Assembly (NCBI RefSeq): GCF_002105555.1 | Contig: NZ_CP020612.1 | Coordinates: forward strand, 2,100,001-2,164,000 | Source: Paracoccus contaminans | GTDB lineage: Bacteria > Pseudomonadota > Alphaproteobacteria > Rhodobacterales > Rhodobacteraceae | Direction: 5' to 3' | DNA length: 64,000 bases | The notes under the pieces: generated by a model | Databases searched by the model: none | What the model was told of the DNA's origin: nothing | What the model saw: only the letters and a program-made list of their open reading frames with translations | Made by a program: the position numbers and the translations under genes | Shown here: in pieces, positions 35,693-44,619 of the stretch | Position numbering within the stretch: the first letter of the stretch is position 1 | Layout: each line of letters starts with the position of its first letter

Positions 35693-35863
35693 TCAGCCGC
35701 GCAGCCAGCGATCGATCAGGATCGAGGCGAACAGCCCCAGCAGGCCGAAGATCAGCGCATGGATGGCCGCGAATTGCAGGCGGTCCTTGCGGTCGCCCCG
35801 TGCGGCGCAGGCGCGCCGGTCGCCGATGATCGCCCCGATGATCGCTGCGGCAATGACGATCAT
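35693..35863 (-). CDS. Small two-helix membrane protein
   Basis: A 56-residue protein with a hydrophobic start (MIVIAAAIIGAIIGD), a basic loop (RRACAARGDRKDRLQ) and a second helix (ALIFGLLGLFASILIDRW), ending 15 nt before the VWA gene on the same strand. A GTG at 35872 would add VPA. Conserved-looking topology and close spacing make it likely a real small gene, functionally tied to the VWA protein. No family name recognised. Confidence 0.6.
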   Translation of the reverse strand: MIVIAAAIIGAIIGDRRACAARGDRKDRLQFAAIHALIFGLLGLFASILIDRWLRG

Positions 35864-35940
35864 GGCGGGCACCCATAGCGGTCAGGACAGGCCCTTCCTC
35901 TAGGACAAAGCCGGGGCGCAGACAAGCGCCCGCCCGCTGG

Positions 35941-35996
35941 CCGCCAGGGCCGCGGGGGCGGGGCGGCACGGGCGGGCCGCCAGGGCCGCGGGGGCG
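35941..35996. repeat. 20-bp direct repeat, two copies
   Basis: CCGCCAGGGCCGCGGGGGCG occurs at 35941-35960 and at 35977-35996, 36 bp apart start to start. It lies between the leftward VWA operon and the Hint-domain gene. It may be slippage in GC-rich sequence or a binding-site pair. Confidence 0.8.
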
Positions 35997-36033
35997 CTTG
36001 CAAAGGCTGTGCGGGACGCGCCGGGGCGGATCG

Positions 36034-36058
36034 ACGCGCTTCCCTCGGGCGCGTTTTT
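36034..36058 (+). terminator. Intrinsic-terminator-like hairpin in the leader of the Hint gene
   Basis: ACGCGC (36034-36039) pairs with GCGCGT (36049-36054) around a 9-nt loop and is followed by TTTT. It reads on the plus strand, yet no plus-strand gene ends upstream. It lies 82 nt before the Hint-domain start, so it could be an attenuator or end a small RNA. Confidence 0.45.
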
Positions 36059-36139
36059 AGGGTATGACAGGCCCGTGCTGTCTGAGGTGGGCGGCACTCG
36101 ACCGCCTTAGGGCGCCTGTTCTGCCAGCCTTGGAGCCTT

Positions 36140-37315
36140 ATGATGACCTTCTCCTCCTGTCCGCCCAAGCAGCCCTGCGATACATCGTTCAAGGCGATCT
36201 ATCTGGGCGATGTGCATGAAGACCAGTATATCGACAGGTTTGAATTCATCCTTGGTTCCGAGAATGCCGGCAGCCTGACCGGCACGACCTTCGGCGGCAA
36301 GGGTGACGCGCTGGCCGGCCATATCGTGGACATCAACGTCACCCGCGACGTGAACCGCGACGGCTCGTTCGAGGGCGAGCAGTTCTGGAACGCCGCCACG
36401 GACACGTTTTCGACCAATCCGCCCGTCAAGGTTCCGGTGCGCGGCACCAACATCGTCAAGGAGGTCAGCACGTTCAACTATGACGGCACCTCGATGTACA
36501 CGGCCAAGGTGACCTATACCGACGGCACCACCGGCGATGTGCGCGTCACCGTCATCCAGGACGATCTGGGCCGCACCTTCATGGTTCCGAACGAGAACGG
36601 CACCTCGGGCGGGCTGCTGCCCCAGCCGATCCAGTCGATCACGCTGGGCTGCCCGATTCGCGACTGTGACAACGATTACCACTGGTGCCCTGCCGACCCG
36701 CACGAGCCGGTGCCCTGCTTTGCCGCCGGAGTGCGCCTGATGACGGCCAAGGGCCAGCGTCCGGTCGAAAAGCTTTCGGTGGGCGATCTGGTGGAAACCG
36801 CCGACAACGGGTTGCAGCCGGTCCGCTGGATCGGCACCCGCAGGCTTGACGCGATCGACCTGGCCGCCGCGCCGAAGCTGCGCCCGGTGCGCATCGCCAA
36901 AGGGGCGCTGGGTGCCGGCCTGCCGCGCCGCGACCTGCTGGTTTCGCCCCAGCACCGGATGCTGGTGCGTTCGGATGTCGCCCAGAAGATGTTCGGTGCG
37001 TCCGAGGTGCTGGTTGCGGCCCGCCACCTGATCGGCCTGGAGGGCGTGTCGGTCGCCGATGACGTGACCGAAATCACCTATGTCCACATCCTGTTCGACC
37101 GCCATGAGATCGTCTTTGCCGAAGGCGCGCAGTCTGAATCGCTGTTCACCGGCGCCGAGGCGCTGGAGGCTGTCGGCCAGGCCGCGCGGGCCGAGATCCT
37201 GGCCCTGTTCCCCGAGCTGGCCGATGGTGCTGCGGCGCAGGGCGCCCGGCCCTTCCTGACCGGCCGGCAGGGCCGCGCGCTTGCCGTGCAGCATGGCGGC
37301 ATCGCCCTGCAATAA
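36140..37315 (+). CDS. Hint-domain (Hedgehog/intein-type) protein
   Basis: A 391-residue protein. The C-terminal half is a Hint domain starting at Cys193 (HEPVPCFAAGVRLMTAKG), followed by VEKLSVGDLVETADNG, LLVSPQHRMLVR and AARHLIGLEGV, as in Rhodobacterales Hint_2 proteins. These cut the peptide bond before the Cys. Residues 1-190 are an Asp/Thr/Gly-rich domain I do not recognise, with EDQYIDRFEFILGSENAG and DVNRDGSFEGEQFW, the latter Ca2+-loop-like. Cysteines at the very start (CPPKQPC) and just before the Hint (CPIRDC) are notable. GGAG at 36132-36135 allows either ATG at 36140 or 36143. A terminator follows. Confidence 0.8.
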   Translation: MMTFSSCPPKQPCDTSFKAIYLGDVHEDQYIDRFEFILGSENAGSLTGTTFGGKGDALAGHIVDINVTRDVNRDGSFEGEQFWNAATDTFSTNPPVKVPVRGTNIVKEVSTFNYDGTSMYTAKVTYTDGTTGDVRVTVIQDDLGRTFMVPNENGTSGGLLPQPIQSITLGCPIRDCDNDYHWCPADPHEPVPCFAAGVRLMTAKGQRPVEKLSVGDLVETADNGLQPVRWIGTRRLDAIDLAAAPKLRPVRIAKGALGAGLPRRDLLVSPQHRMLVRSDVAQKMFGASEVLVAARHLIGLEGVSVADDVTEITYVHILFDRHEIVFAEGAQSESLFTGAEALEAVGQAARAEILALFPELADGAAAQGARPFLTGRQGRALAVQHGGIALQ

Positions 37316-37343
37316 GCCTCGGGCCCTGGGCGCGATGCAACGG

Positions 37344-37367
37344 ACGGGGCCGCACAGGCCCCGTTTT
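37344..37367 (+). terminator. Intrinsic terminator after the Hint gene
   Basis: A 7-8 bp GC stem (CGGGGCC paired with GGCCCCG, extended by an A-T pair) with a GCACA loop is followed by TTTT. It lies about 29 nt after the stop and is the clearest terminator in the window. Confidence 0.8.
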
Positions 37368-37449
37368 CGTGTCAGGGCCGCAAAGGCCTTGATCCTCGAC
37401 CCGGCCGTGACTACCCTTCAGTCAACACGATATCGGAGGGCGTTTAGAC

Positions 37450-38574
37450 ATGACGCCCAAGCGTCCCGCGGGTGCGGACGCGTTCCCGAAGCCAGCGGTC
37501 GAGCGGCCTGCCACCCGCCAGCCCGATGATTCGTCGCTCTATGCGGCGGTCGATCTGGGCACCAACAGTTGCCGGATGCTGATTGCCCGTCCGACGGGCA
37601 GTCAGTTTCAGGTCATCGACAGCTTCTCGAAGCCGGTGCAGCTGGGCTTCGGGCTTGAGGCCTCTGGCCGCCTGTCGCGTCAGTCGATGACGCGGACGGT
37701 TCATGCCTTGCAGGTCTGCCGCCGCAAGCTGGAAAGCCACAATGTCAAGCGGATGCGCCTTGTGGCCACCGAGGCGTGCCGGCGCGCGCGCAACAGCCGC
37801 GATTTCCTGCGCATGATCCGGCGCGAAACGGGGCTGCCGGTCGAGGTGATCGCCGCCGAGGAGGAGGCGCGCCTTGCCGTCATCTCCTGCGCGCCGCTGG
37901 TCAGCCTGAGGACCGAACAGCTCCTGGTCGTGGATATCGGCGGCGGCTCGACCGAACTGGTCTGGATCGACCTGCGCGATGTCGAGCCTGTCGAACGTCC
38001 CCGCGCGATCATGCGCCTTGCCGACGGGTTCACCGATACCCGGCCCGGCATGGCCCGCGTCGTTGACTGGATCAGCGTCCCGCTGGGCGTGGCCACGCTG
38101 CGCGACCAGTTCATCGATGTCGAGGACGATCCCGCCCGCTTTGCCCTGATGAGCTGGCAGTTCGAACAGATGCTGGAAAGCTTTACCCCCTATACGACCG
38201 GGGCACGGGCGGATGAGAAATTCCAGATCATCGGCACCTCGGGCACCGTAACGACGGTCGCGGCCAGCCATCTGGGGCTGAAGCGCTATGACCGGACCAA
38301 GGTGGACGGCTTGTCGATGACTTCGGCGCAGATCGACCGGGTGATCCACAACTATCTTGCGCTTGGCCCCGATGGGCGGCGCGCCGATCCGCGCATCGGG
38401 CGCGAACGCCATGCCCTGATCATGTCGGGGGCGGCGATCTTGCAGACGCTGATGCGAGTTTGGCCGACGAACCGGCTGTCGGTGGCCGATCGCGGCCTGC
38501 GCGAGGGATTGCTTTATGCGCAGATGGTGCGCGACGGCGTGCTTGCCCCCGAGGGGCTGAAGGGGGTGGCGTGA
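37450..38574 (+). CDS. Ppx/GppA family phosphatase
   Basis: Exopolyphosphatase/guanosine-pentaphosphatase family, acting on polyphosphate or pppGpp; cytosolic. The 374-residue protein has an actin-like fold with [33 protein letters not shown], the phosphate loop [13 protein letters not shown] and [15 protein letters not shown]. It lacks the C-terminal HD domain of long Ppx proteins. GGAGGG is 9 nt upstream. Its stop overlaps the start of rlmE (TGATG), and this ppx/gppA-rlmE pair is a common alphaproteobacterial arrangement. Confidence 0.9.
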   Translation: MTPKRPAGADAFPKPAVERPATRQPDDSSLYAAVDLGTNSCRMLIARPTGSQFQVIDSFSKPVQLGFGLEASGRLSRQSMTRTVHALQVCRRKLESHNVKRMRLVATEACRRARNSRDFLRMIRRETGLPVEVIAAEEEARLAVISCAPLVSLRTEQLLVVDIGGGSTELVWIDLRDVEPVERPRAIMRLADGFTDTRPGMARVVDWISVPLGVATLRDQFIDVEDDPARFALMSWQFEQMLESFTPYTTGARADEKFQIIGTSGTVTTVAASHLGLKRYDRTKVDGLSMTSAQIDRVIHNYLALGPDGRRADPRIGRERHALIMSGAAILQTLMRVWPTNRLSVADRGLREGLLYAQMVRDGVLAPEGLKGVA

Positions 38575-39383
38575 TGACGGGCGGCGCAGGCGGCGGGGCA
38601 AGGGGGCCGGATGGCCGGTCGGGGCGGGGCGCCTCGGGGCGCGGGCAGCGCGACCTGAGGGTGCGGGTCAAGACGGCCAAGGGGCGCAAGCTGTCCTCGA
38701 CGCTGTGGCTGGAACGCCAGCTGAACGATCCCTATGTCGCGCGCGCCAGACGCGAAGGCTATCGCGGCCGCGCCGCCTTCAAGATCATCGAACTGGACGA
38801 CCGTTTCGGGTTTCTCAAGCCGGGCGCGCGGGTCGTGGACCTGGGCTGCGCACCGGGCGGCTGGTGCCAGGTCGCCGTGGCGCGGGTGAATGCGCTGGGC
38901 GAACGGGCGGGCAAGCCGCAGGGCACCGTGCTGGGGGTCGATCTGCAGGAGGTCGCGCCCATCGCGGGGGCCGATATCCATCAGCTTGATTTCCTGTCAG
39001 ATGATGCCGATGCCATGGTCAAGCAATGGCTGGGCGGGCAGGCCGACGTGGTCATGTCGGACATGGCGGCGGCCTCGTCGGGGCACAAGGGCACCGACCA
39101 TCTGCGCATCGTCGCGCTGGTCGAGGCGGCAGCCGCCTTTGCCTTTGACGTGCTGGAGCCGGGCGGCACCTTTGTCGCCAAGGTTCTTGCCGGGGGCGCG
39201 GAACAGGGCCTTCAGGCAACGCTCAAGCGCAACTTCGCCTCGGTCGCCAACGTCAAGCCCCCGGCGAGCCGCCCTGATTCCTCGGAAAAGTTCGTCGTGG
39301 CCATGGGCTTTCGGGGCCGGCGCGATCCGCAGGAAGATGAAGCCGGCGCCGAGGGCAGGGACGCCGCGTCCCCCGCCGGCTGA
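38574..39383 (+). CDS. rlmE: 23S rRNA 2'-O-ribose methyltransferase RlmE (RrmJ/FtsJ)
   Basis: Methylates the ribose of a uridine in the A loop of 23S rRNA, usually a heat-shock-inducible step. The 269-residue protein has [18 protein letters not shown], the SAM-binding [15 protein letters not shown] and [12 protein letters not shown]. The catalytic K-D-K-E set sits in FKIIE (Lys), VVMSDMA (Asp), FVAKVL (Lys) and the later SSEKFVV (Glu). A Gly/Arg-rich head (about 25 residues) and a short acidic tail flank the fold. It overlaps the ppx/gppA gene by one base. Confidence 0.95.
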   Translation: MTGGAGGGARGPDGRSGRGASGRGQRDLRVRVKTAKGRKLSSTLWLERQLNDPYVARARREGYRGRAAFKIIELDDRFGFLKPGARVVDLGCAPGGWCQVAVARVNALGERAGKPQGTVLGVDLQEVAPIAGADIHQLDFLSDDADAMVKQWLGGQADVVMSDMAAASSGHKGTDHLRIVALVEAAAAFAFDVLEPGGTFVAKVLAGGAEQGLQATLKRNFASVANVKPPASRPDSSEKFVVAMGFRGRRDPQEDEAGAEGRDAASPAG

Positions 39384-39577
39384 CCGCCCTGCACCCGGCA
39401 AGGCTGCGCCGAGCAGGCTCGGCAGAGCCGCAGCCCTGCCCGCTGGCCCAAGGCCAAGCGCAAAATCCTGCTGGTTCTGGTCCGTGACATTCGCGGCGGC
39501 AGGCGGCTTTCGGTGCCGGCGCAACGAGGTTTCCGTCAGCCGCGGCGGCGGGGGGGTGCAGCCATCCGTCATGCGCC

Positions 39578-40546
39578 TCAGCGGGGCCGGAACGCCTCGG
39601 CCGGGCGACCCGTCGCGGCCATGAAGGCGCGGTTCAGATGGGCGATGCCGGTAAAGCCCAGTTCGGCCGCGACCTGTGCGGTGGGGCAGTTGCGATCGCG
39701 CAGCATGGCGCAGGCGCGCTCGATCCGGATCGCATAGGTCATTTCAAGTGCCGAGCAGCCGCGATGGGTCCGGCACACCGCATCCAGCCCCCCCGCCGTG
39801 GTGCCCAGCGCCTCGGCCAGATCGGCAAGCGTTCGCCCGCGGCCCAGTTCGCGGCTGGTCAGATCGACAAAGGCGTCAAACAGCGCCCGTCCACCTTGCC
39901 CCGTCCGGTGGTCCGTTATGCCGGCCGGCGCGGCGGCCAGCCGGTGAAGGGCGGCCGAGAGCAGCTCGACCCGCGCAGGGGCGCTGGCGCGGGCCGCAGC
40001 ACCCGTTTCGTCAGCCAGTGCGGCCAGCTGGCCGGCAAAGCCCCCTTGCGCGTCGGTGCCGGCAATCCGCCGCGCCGGCAGCGGCACCGCCAGGCGCTGG
40101 GCGATGTCACGCGGCACCAGCAGCACCTGCCCCGCCGCGTCCCGCAGGGGCAGGGTGCCGAATGCCGATCCGGCCGGTATGAAAATGACGCTGCCCGGTC
40201 CGTAATCCTCGGCCCCTGCGGGCATGATCAGCCGCAGCCCTCCTGCGGCCACGCGCATCAGGACATTGTCCCCCCGGACCCGCGCGGTGCGCGGCATCCC
40301 CGGCCGGGGGCTGCCGCCCCAGTGAAAGCCGTCCAGCGGCAGCAGGCGCAGCCCTCCGCCGACCGGCGAGGGCCGCCCTGCGAAGGGCCGCAGCGGGACG
40401 GTGGGTGCGGTCGAGTTGGCGGCGGCAGGGACTACCGCCCTGCGGGCAGGCGGCCCTGCCGCATCCGGCGGCGCATCGGCAAGGGGTTTGGCGTCAAGGG
40501 ACATTGCGGCCGCTGAGGCAGACGATTCGCGTCCAGCCTGCCTCAT
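39578..40546 (-). CDS. AraC-family transcriptional regulator
   Basis: A 322-residue regulator with a cupin-like N-terminal sensing region (about residues 55-180, with GPGSVIFIPAGSAFGTL) and a C-terminal double helix-turn-helix. The latter has LADLAEALGTTAGGLDAVCR and the second-helix region CPTAQVAAELGFTGIAHLNR, ending in AFMAATGRPAEAFRPR, the AraC signature. An Ala/Pro-rich linker of 40 residues lies near the start. The ATG at 40546 lacks a ribosome site; MSLDAKP at 40504 is an alternative. Neighbours give no clue to its target. Convergent with rlmE. Confidence 0.87.
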   Translation of the reverse strand: MRQAGRESSASAAAMSLDAKPLADAPPDAAGPPARRAVVPAAANSTAPTVPLRPFAGRPSPVGGGLRLLPLDGFHWGGSPRPGMPRTARVRGDNVLMRVAAGGLRLIMPAGAEDYGPGSVIFIPAGSAFGTLPLRDAAGQVLLVPRDIAQRLAVPLPARRIAGTDAQGGFAGQLAALADETGAAARASAPARVELLSAALHRLAAAPAGITDHRTGQGGRALFDAFVDLTSRELGRGRTLADLAEALGTTAGGLDAVCRTHRGCSALEMTYAIRIERACAMLRDRNCPTAQVAAELGFTGIAHLNRAFMAATGRPAEAFRPR

Positions 40547-40600
40547 GAACAACAAGAAACGGTTAAAAGGTTCCCGCTAGGGACAAAAGGACCGCTGGAT

Positions 40601-41464
40601 TCATGCCGGCACCGGGGTCCAGTCGCCCATCTTGCTGCGGAACCAGATCCGCTGCGCCTTGGCATACTGGCGTGTGGCGATGACCGCACGCTCGCGCGCC
40701 TCGTCCAGGGTCATCATGCCGTCCAGATGGGCCTTCAGCTCGCCCGCCCCGATCGCCCGCGTCCATTGCGCGCGCCCGTCCCAGATGGCCCGCAGGGCAT
40801 CGACCTCGCGCAACGCGCCGTCGCGGATCATCGCGTCGAAACGGGCGGCGATCCGCGCGGCCAGGCGATCGCGGTCCATCGTCAGGACCAGCCGCTGCGC
40901 CTCCTCGGGCCGGATCAGGGGCGGGGGGGTGTCGGCCTGCCAGGCGCTCAGCCCCCGGCCGGTGGCGGCCAGCACCTCCCAGGCGCGCTGGACGCGGGCG
41001 GGGTTGCGCGTGTCGATCAGGGCGCGCGTCGGCCCGTCCAGCGCGGCGGTCATCCCGGCCAGCCCGCCCGCGGCAAGCCACTGGTCGCCCTGCTGGCGGA
41101 TCTCGGGCGGCACCGGCGGGATGATGGCCAGCCCGCGTGTCAGCGCGGTCAGGTAAAGCCCCGTGCCGCCGGCGATCACCAGCCGCGCCCCGCCGGCGCG
41201 CAGGGCCGCGACCTCGGCCAGCCAGTCGCCGACGGAATAGCCGCGCCCCGGCGCGACGTGCCCGTAAAGGGCATGGGGGACCGCCGCCTCGTCCCCGGGC
41301 GAGGGGCGGGCGGTCAGCACCCGCCAGCAGGACCACACCTGCAGGGCATCGGCATTCACCACGACCCCCCCGATCCGGCGCGCGATCGCCAGCGCCAGCG
41401 CCGACTTGCCCGCTGCCGTCGGCCCGGCGATCAGCACCGGGCGGTCGGGGTCGAGTGCAGGCAT
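40601..41464 (-). CDS. miaA: tRNA dimethylallyltransferase
   Basis: Transfers a dimethylallyl group to A37 of tRNAs reading UNN codons. The 287-residue protein has the P-loop GPTAAGKSALALAIA near residue 15, NADALQVW (substrate site), VIAGGTGLYLTALTRG and ATRQYAKAQRIWFRSK near the end. Starting at 41464 puts the P-loop at the usual distance from the N-terminus; an in-frame ATG at 41539 would add 25 Ala/Pro-rich residues. Divergent from pyrH, with an intergenic space that holds both promoters. Confidence 0.9.
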   Translation of the reverse strand: MPALDPDRPVLIAGPTAAGKSALALAIARRIGGVVVNADALQVWSCWRVLTARPSPGDEAAVPHALYGHVAPGRGYSVGDWLAEVAALRAGGARLVIAGGTGLYLTALTRGLAIIPPVPPEIRQQGDQWLAAGGLAGMTAALDGPTRALIDTRNPARVQRAWEVLAATGRGLSAWQADTPPPLIRPEEAQRLVLTMDRDRLAARIAARFDAMIRDGALREVDALRAIWDGRAQWTRAIGAGELKAHLDGMMTLDEARERAVIATRQYAKAQRIWFRSKMGDWTPVPA

Positions 41465-41590
41465 GATCGCCGCGGCAGCGGCGGCGGGCGGGGCGCCCTC
41501 GTCCCGGCCGGGGGGGGCGATGAGGGAACGGTTGATCATGCCGGCTGTTTGCGCCATTTTGCGCCGCGACAAAACCCTGGGGGCTGAAAG

Positions 41591-42349
41591 ATGACCGTGC
41601 CGACCGCAACTGCCCCCGATGCGCCTGCCGAGGCCCGCTCCAAGGGTTACGGGCGCGTCATGCTCAAGATCTCGGGCGAGGCGCTGATGGGCGATCAGGG
41701 CTATGGCCTGCATCCCCCGACCGTCCAGCGCATCGCCGACGAGGTGAAGTCGGTCCACGACATGGGCGTGGAAATCTGCATGGTGATCGGCGGGGGCAAC
41801 ATCTTCCGCGGCCTGCAAGGCTCGGCCCAGGGGATGGAACGGGCCACCGCCGACTACATGGGGATGCTGGCGACGGTGATGAACGCGCTGGCGATGCAGG
41901 CCGCGCTGGAAGGGCGGGGCATCCACACCCGCGTGATCAGCGCGATCCGCATGGACGAGGTGGCCGAGCCCTATATCCGCCGCCGCGCCGTGCGCCATCT
42001 GGAAAAGAAGCGGATCATCATCTTCGCCGCGGGCACGGGGAATCCCTATTTCACCACCGACACCGCCGCGACGCTGCGCGCGAACGAGATGAACTGCGAG
42101 GCGATCTTCAAGGGCACCAAGGTCGATGGCGTCTATGACCGCGATCCGAAAAAGTTTCCCGATGCCGTCCGCTACGATACGGTCAGCTATGACGAGGTGC
42201 TGCAGAAGCATCTGAACGTGATGGACGCCTCGGCGATCGCGCTGGCGCGGGACAACAACCTGCCCATCATCGTGTTCTCGCTGGACGAGCCGGGCGGCTT
42301 CCGCGGCATCCTGGCCGGCAAGGGCACCTATACCCGCGTTCACGGCTAG
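41591..42349 (+). CDS. pyrH: UMP kinase
   Basis: Phosphorylates UMP to UDP; first gene of the envelope/translation cluster. The 252-residue protein has [18 protein letters not shown] near residue 23, [25 protein letters not shown] and [16 protein letters not shown], all typical of the amino-acid kinase family UMP kinases. About 20 extra residues precede the usual start. frr follows after 106 nt. Confidence 0.96.
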   Translation: MTVPTATAPDAPAEARSKGYGRVMLKISGEALMGDQGYGLHPPTVQRIADEVKSVHDMGVEICMVIGGGNIFRGLQGSAQGMERATADYMGMLATVMNALAMQAALEGRGIHTRVISAIRMDEVAEPYIRRRAVRHLEKKRIIIFAAGTGNPYFTTDTAATLRANEMNCEAIFKGTKVDGVYDRDPKKFPDAVRYDTVSYDEVLQKHLNVMDASAIALARDNNLPIIVFSLDEPGGFRGILAGKGTYTRVHG

Positions 42350-42404
42350 GGCCGGCGCGGGGGGCGGATTTTTCCGTCGGGGACGAGGGACGGCGCGCCT
42401 ATAC

Positions 42405-42420
42405 AAGGGGGCGCCCCTTT
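42405..42420 (+). terminator. Short hairpin between pyrH and frr
   Basis: AAGGGG pairs with CCCCTT over a GCG loop. No T run beyond one base follows, and frr begins 36 nt later, so it may attenuate or protect the mRNA rather than end it. Confidence 0.35.
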
Positions 42421-42455
42421 GACTATATATCCGAAAACAACTTGCGAGCAGACCC

Positions 42456-43019
42456 ATGGCCGACGAGATCGAGATCGACACCGATGACCTCGAGCGCCGC
42501 ATGAAAGGCGCGATGGATTCGCTGCGGCACGAATTCTCGTCGCTGCGCACCGGGCGCGCATCGGCCAGCATGATCGACCCGATCACGGTCGATGCCTATG
42601 GCTCGCCCACGCCGATCAACCAGGTCGGCACGGTGAACGTGCCGGAGCCGCGGATGGTGACGATCAACGTCTGGGACAAGGCGCTGGTGGGCAAGGTCGA
42701 AAAGGCGATCCGGGAAAGCGGCCTGGGCATCAACCCGCAGCTGAACGGCACGATCATCATGCTGCCGATCCCCGAGCTGAACGAGGAACGCCGCAAGGAG
42801 CTGACCAAGGTCGCCGCGGGCTATGCCGAAAGCGCGCGGGTCGCGATCCGCAATGTCCGCCGCGACGGGATGGACCAGATCAAGAAGGCCAAGACCAAGG
42901 GCATGGCCGAGGACGATCAGAAGTTCTGGGAAGCCTCGGTCCAGGAACTGACCGACAAGATGATCGCCGAGGTGGACAAGGCGCTCGAATCGAAGCAAGC
43001 CGAAATCATGCAGGTTTGA
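42456..43019 (+). CDS. frr: Ribosome recycling factor
   Basis: Splits post-termination ribosomes with EF-G. The 187-residue protein has the family's helical bundle with [45 protein letters not shown] and [20 protein letters not shown]. Length matches the usual 185. Located in the canonical pyrH-frr-uppS order; its stop overlaps a TTG that could start uppS, whose ATG is 6 nt downstream. Confidence 0.97.
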   Translation: MADEIEIDTDDLERRMKGAMDSLRHEFSSLRTGRASASMIDPITVDAYGSPTPINQVGTVNVPEPRMVTINVWDKALVGKVEKAIRESGLGINPQLNGTIIMLPIPELNEERRKELTKVAAGYAESARVAIRNVRRDGMDQIKKAKTKGMAEDDQKFWEASVQELTDKMIAEVDKALESKQAEIMQV

Positions 43020-43024
43020 CGCGC

Positions 43025-43762
43025 ATGGCCGCCATTCCCGCCGATGCCGCAGCCGTGACGGCAGATGGCGCCAGCCGCGCGCGTCATGTCGCCATCATCA
43101 TGGACGGCAACGGCCGCTGGGCCACCGAACGGGGCTGGCCGCGGCTGGTGGGCCACCGGCGGGGCGCCGAGCGGGTCAAGCAGCTGGTCAAGGCGGCCCC
43201 CGACATGGGGGTGGAATGGCTGACCCTCTATGCCTTCTCGACCGAAAACTGGAAGCGTTCGACGGCCGAGGTGCTTGGCCTCATGGGTATCTTCGCCCGC
43301 TATATCCGGCGCGAGGCCGATGCCATGGCGGCCGAGGGCGTGCGGATGCGCTTCATCGGGGGGCGCGACCGGCTGGACCCGGCGTTGCGGGATCTGTTTT
43401 CCTGGATCGAGGCGCGCACCGTCGGCAACAGGCGGCTGAACCTGACCGTCGCGATCAATTACGGCGGCCGGGACGAGCTGGCCCGGGCCGCGGCCCGCCT
43501 GGCAGGGCGCATCGCCCGCGGCGAGATCACCCATCCGACCGAGGCCGACCTTGCCGCCTGCCTCGACACGGCGGGCCATCCCGATCCCGATCTGGTGATC
43601 CGCACCTCGGGCGAGACGCGCACATCGAATTTCCTGCCCTTCCAGGCGGCTTACGCGGAATATGAATTCACCCCGGTGCTGTGGCCGGATTTCACCCCGG
43701 CGCATCTGGCCGAGATCCTTGATCGCACCAGCCAGCGCCAGCGCCGTTTCGGCGGCGCATGA
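43025..43762 (+). CDS. uppS: Isoprenyl (undecaprenyl) diphosphate synthase
   Basis: Builds the C55 lipid carrier for cell-wall and polysaccharide synthesis by cis-prenyl transfer. The 245-residue protein has VAIIMDGNGRWATERGWPR near residue 20, LTLYAFSTENWKR, LNLTVAINYGGRDEL and the end motif VIRTSGETRTSNFLPFQ. I use the ATG at 43025; a TTG at 43016 overlapping the frr stop is possible. The cdsA start overlaps the stop by ATGA. Confidence 0.96.
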   Translation: MAAIPADAAAVTADGASRARHVAIIMDGNGRWATERGWPRLVGHRRGAERVKQLVKAAPDMGVEWLTLYAFSTENWKRSTAEVLGLMGIFARYIRREADAMAAEGVRMRFIGGRDRLDPALRDLFSWIEARTVGNRRLNLTVAINYGGRDELARAAARLAGRIARGEITHPTEADLAACLDTAGHPDPDLVIRTSGETRTSNFLPFQAAYAEYEFTPVLWPDFTPAHLAEILDRTSQRQRRFGGA

Positions 43763-44619
43763 GCCTGCCCCGCCCGCGCGTGACCCCGGCTGGCCGCTGG
43801 GCTGACCTGGCGCAGCGCGTCGGATCGGCGCTGGTCATCCTGGTGCTGGGCGGGGGCTTGCTCATGGCGCCGCCAAGGTGGTCGGGGCTGGGGCTGGCGA
43901 TCCTGTTCGGCGCGCTGCTGTGGGAACTGGCGCGGCTGGTGGCCCCGGTCGATCCGGTGCCGGGCGGCCAGTTGCCGGTTCCCCGGCCCGGCATCCGCGA
44001 AGGCCGCATGGCGCTGATCATCGGCCTGCTGGCCGGGCTGGCCATGGCGGCGACGCTGCTGCTCAGCCCTTGGGCGGGGGCGGCTCTGGCGCTGCCGGTC
44101 GCCCTCGGCTGGCGGCTGGCGCAGCCTGCATTGCGCCCGGCCCTGGCGGGGCAGGCGATCCTGATGGCGCTGGCCACGGCGGGTCTGGCATGGGTGCGCG
44201 CCACCCACGGGCAGGGCACCGCCTGGTGGATCGTGATCCTTGTCGTGCTGTCGGACGTGCTGGGCTATTTTGTCGGCCGCGCGGTGGGCGGGCCCAAGTT
44301 CTGGCCGCGCTACAGCCCCAACAAGACATGGAGCGGGACTGCCGCCGGCTGGGTCGGCGCGATCCTGGCGGGCGGGGTGCTGGTCGCCCTGGGTCTGGCG
44401 GGGCCGGGCACCCTGGTCGCGGGCCCGCTGCTGGTGCTGGGCGGACAGCTTGGCGACATCGCGGAAAGCGCGCTCAAGCGGCGGGCAGGGGTCAAGGACA
44501 GCTCGCACATCATTCCGGGCCATGGAGGGCTGATGGACCGTTTCGACGCGATGGGCGGCGCGCTGGCCAGCGCCCTGGTGCTGGGGCTGGCGGGGCTGCT
44601 GCCGGTGGTCGGGCAGTGA
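43759..44619 (+). CDS. cdsA: Phosphatidate cytidylyltransferase
   Basis: Integral membrane enzyme making CDP-diacylglycerol for all phospholipids. The 286-residue protein has about eight hydrophobic segments and the signature region SALKRRAGVKDSSHIIPGHG followed by GLMDRFDAMGG at the C-terminus. The SDVLGYFVGRAVGGPKFWPR and SPNKTWSGTAAG motifs also match. The dxr start overlaps its stop (TGATG). Confidence 0.96.
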   Translation: MSLPRPRVTPAGRWADLAQRVGSALVILVLGGGLLMAPPRWSGLGLAILFGALLWELARLVAPVDPVPGGQLPVPRPGIREGRMALIIGLLAGLAMAATLLLSPWAGAALALPVALGWRLAQPALRPALAGQAILMALATAGLAWVRATHGQGTAWWIVILVVLSDVLGYFVGRAVGGPKFWPRYSPNKTWSGTAAGWVGAILAGGVLVALGLAGPGTLVAGPLLVLGGQLGDIAESALKRRAGVKDSSHIIPGHGGLMDRFDAMGGALASALVLGLAGLLPVVGQ

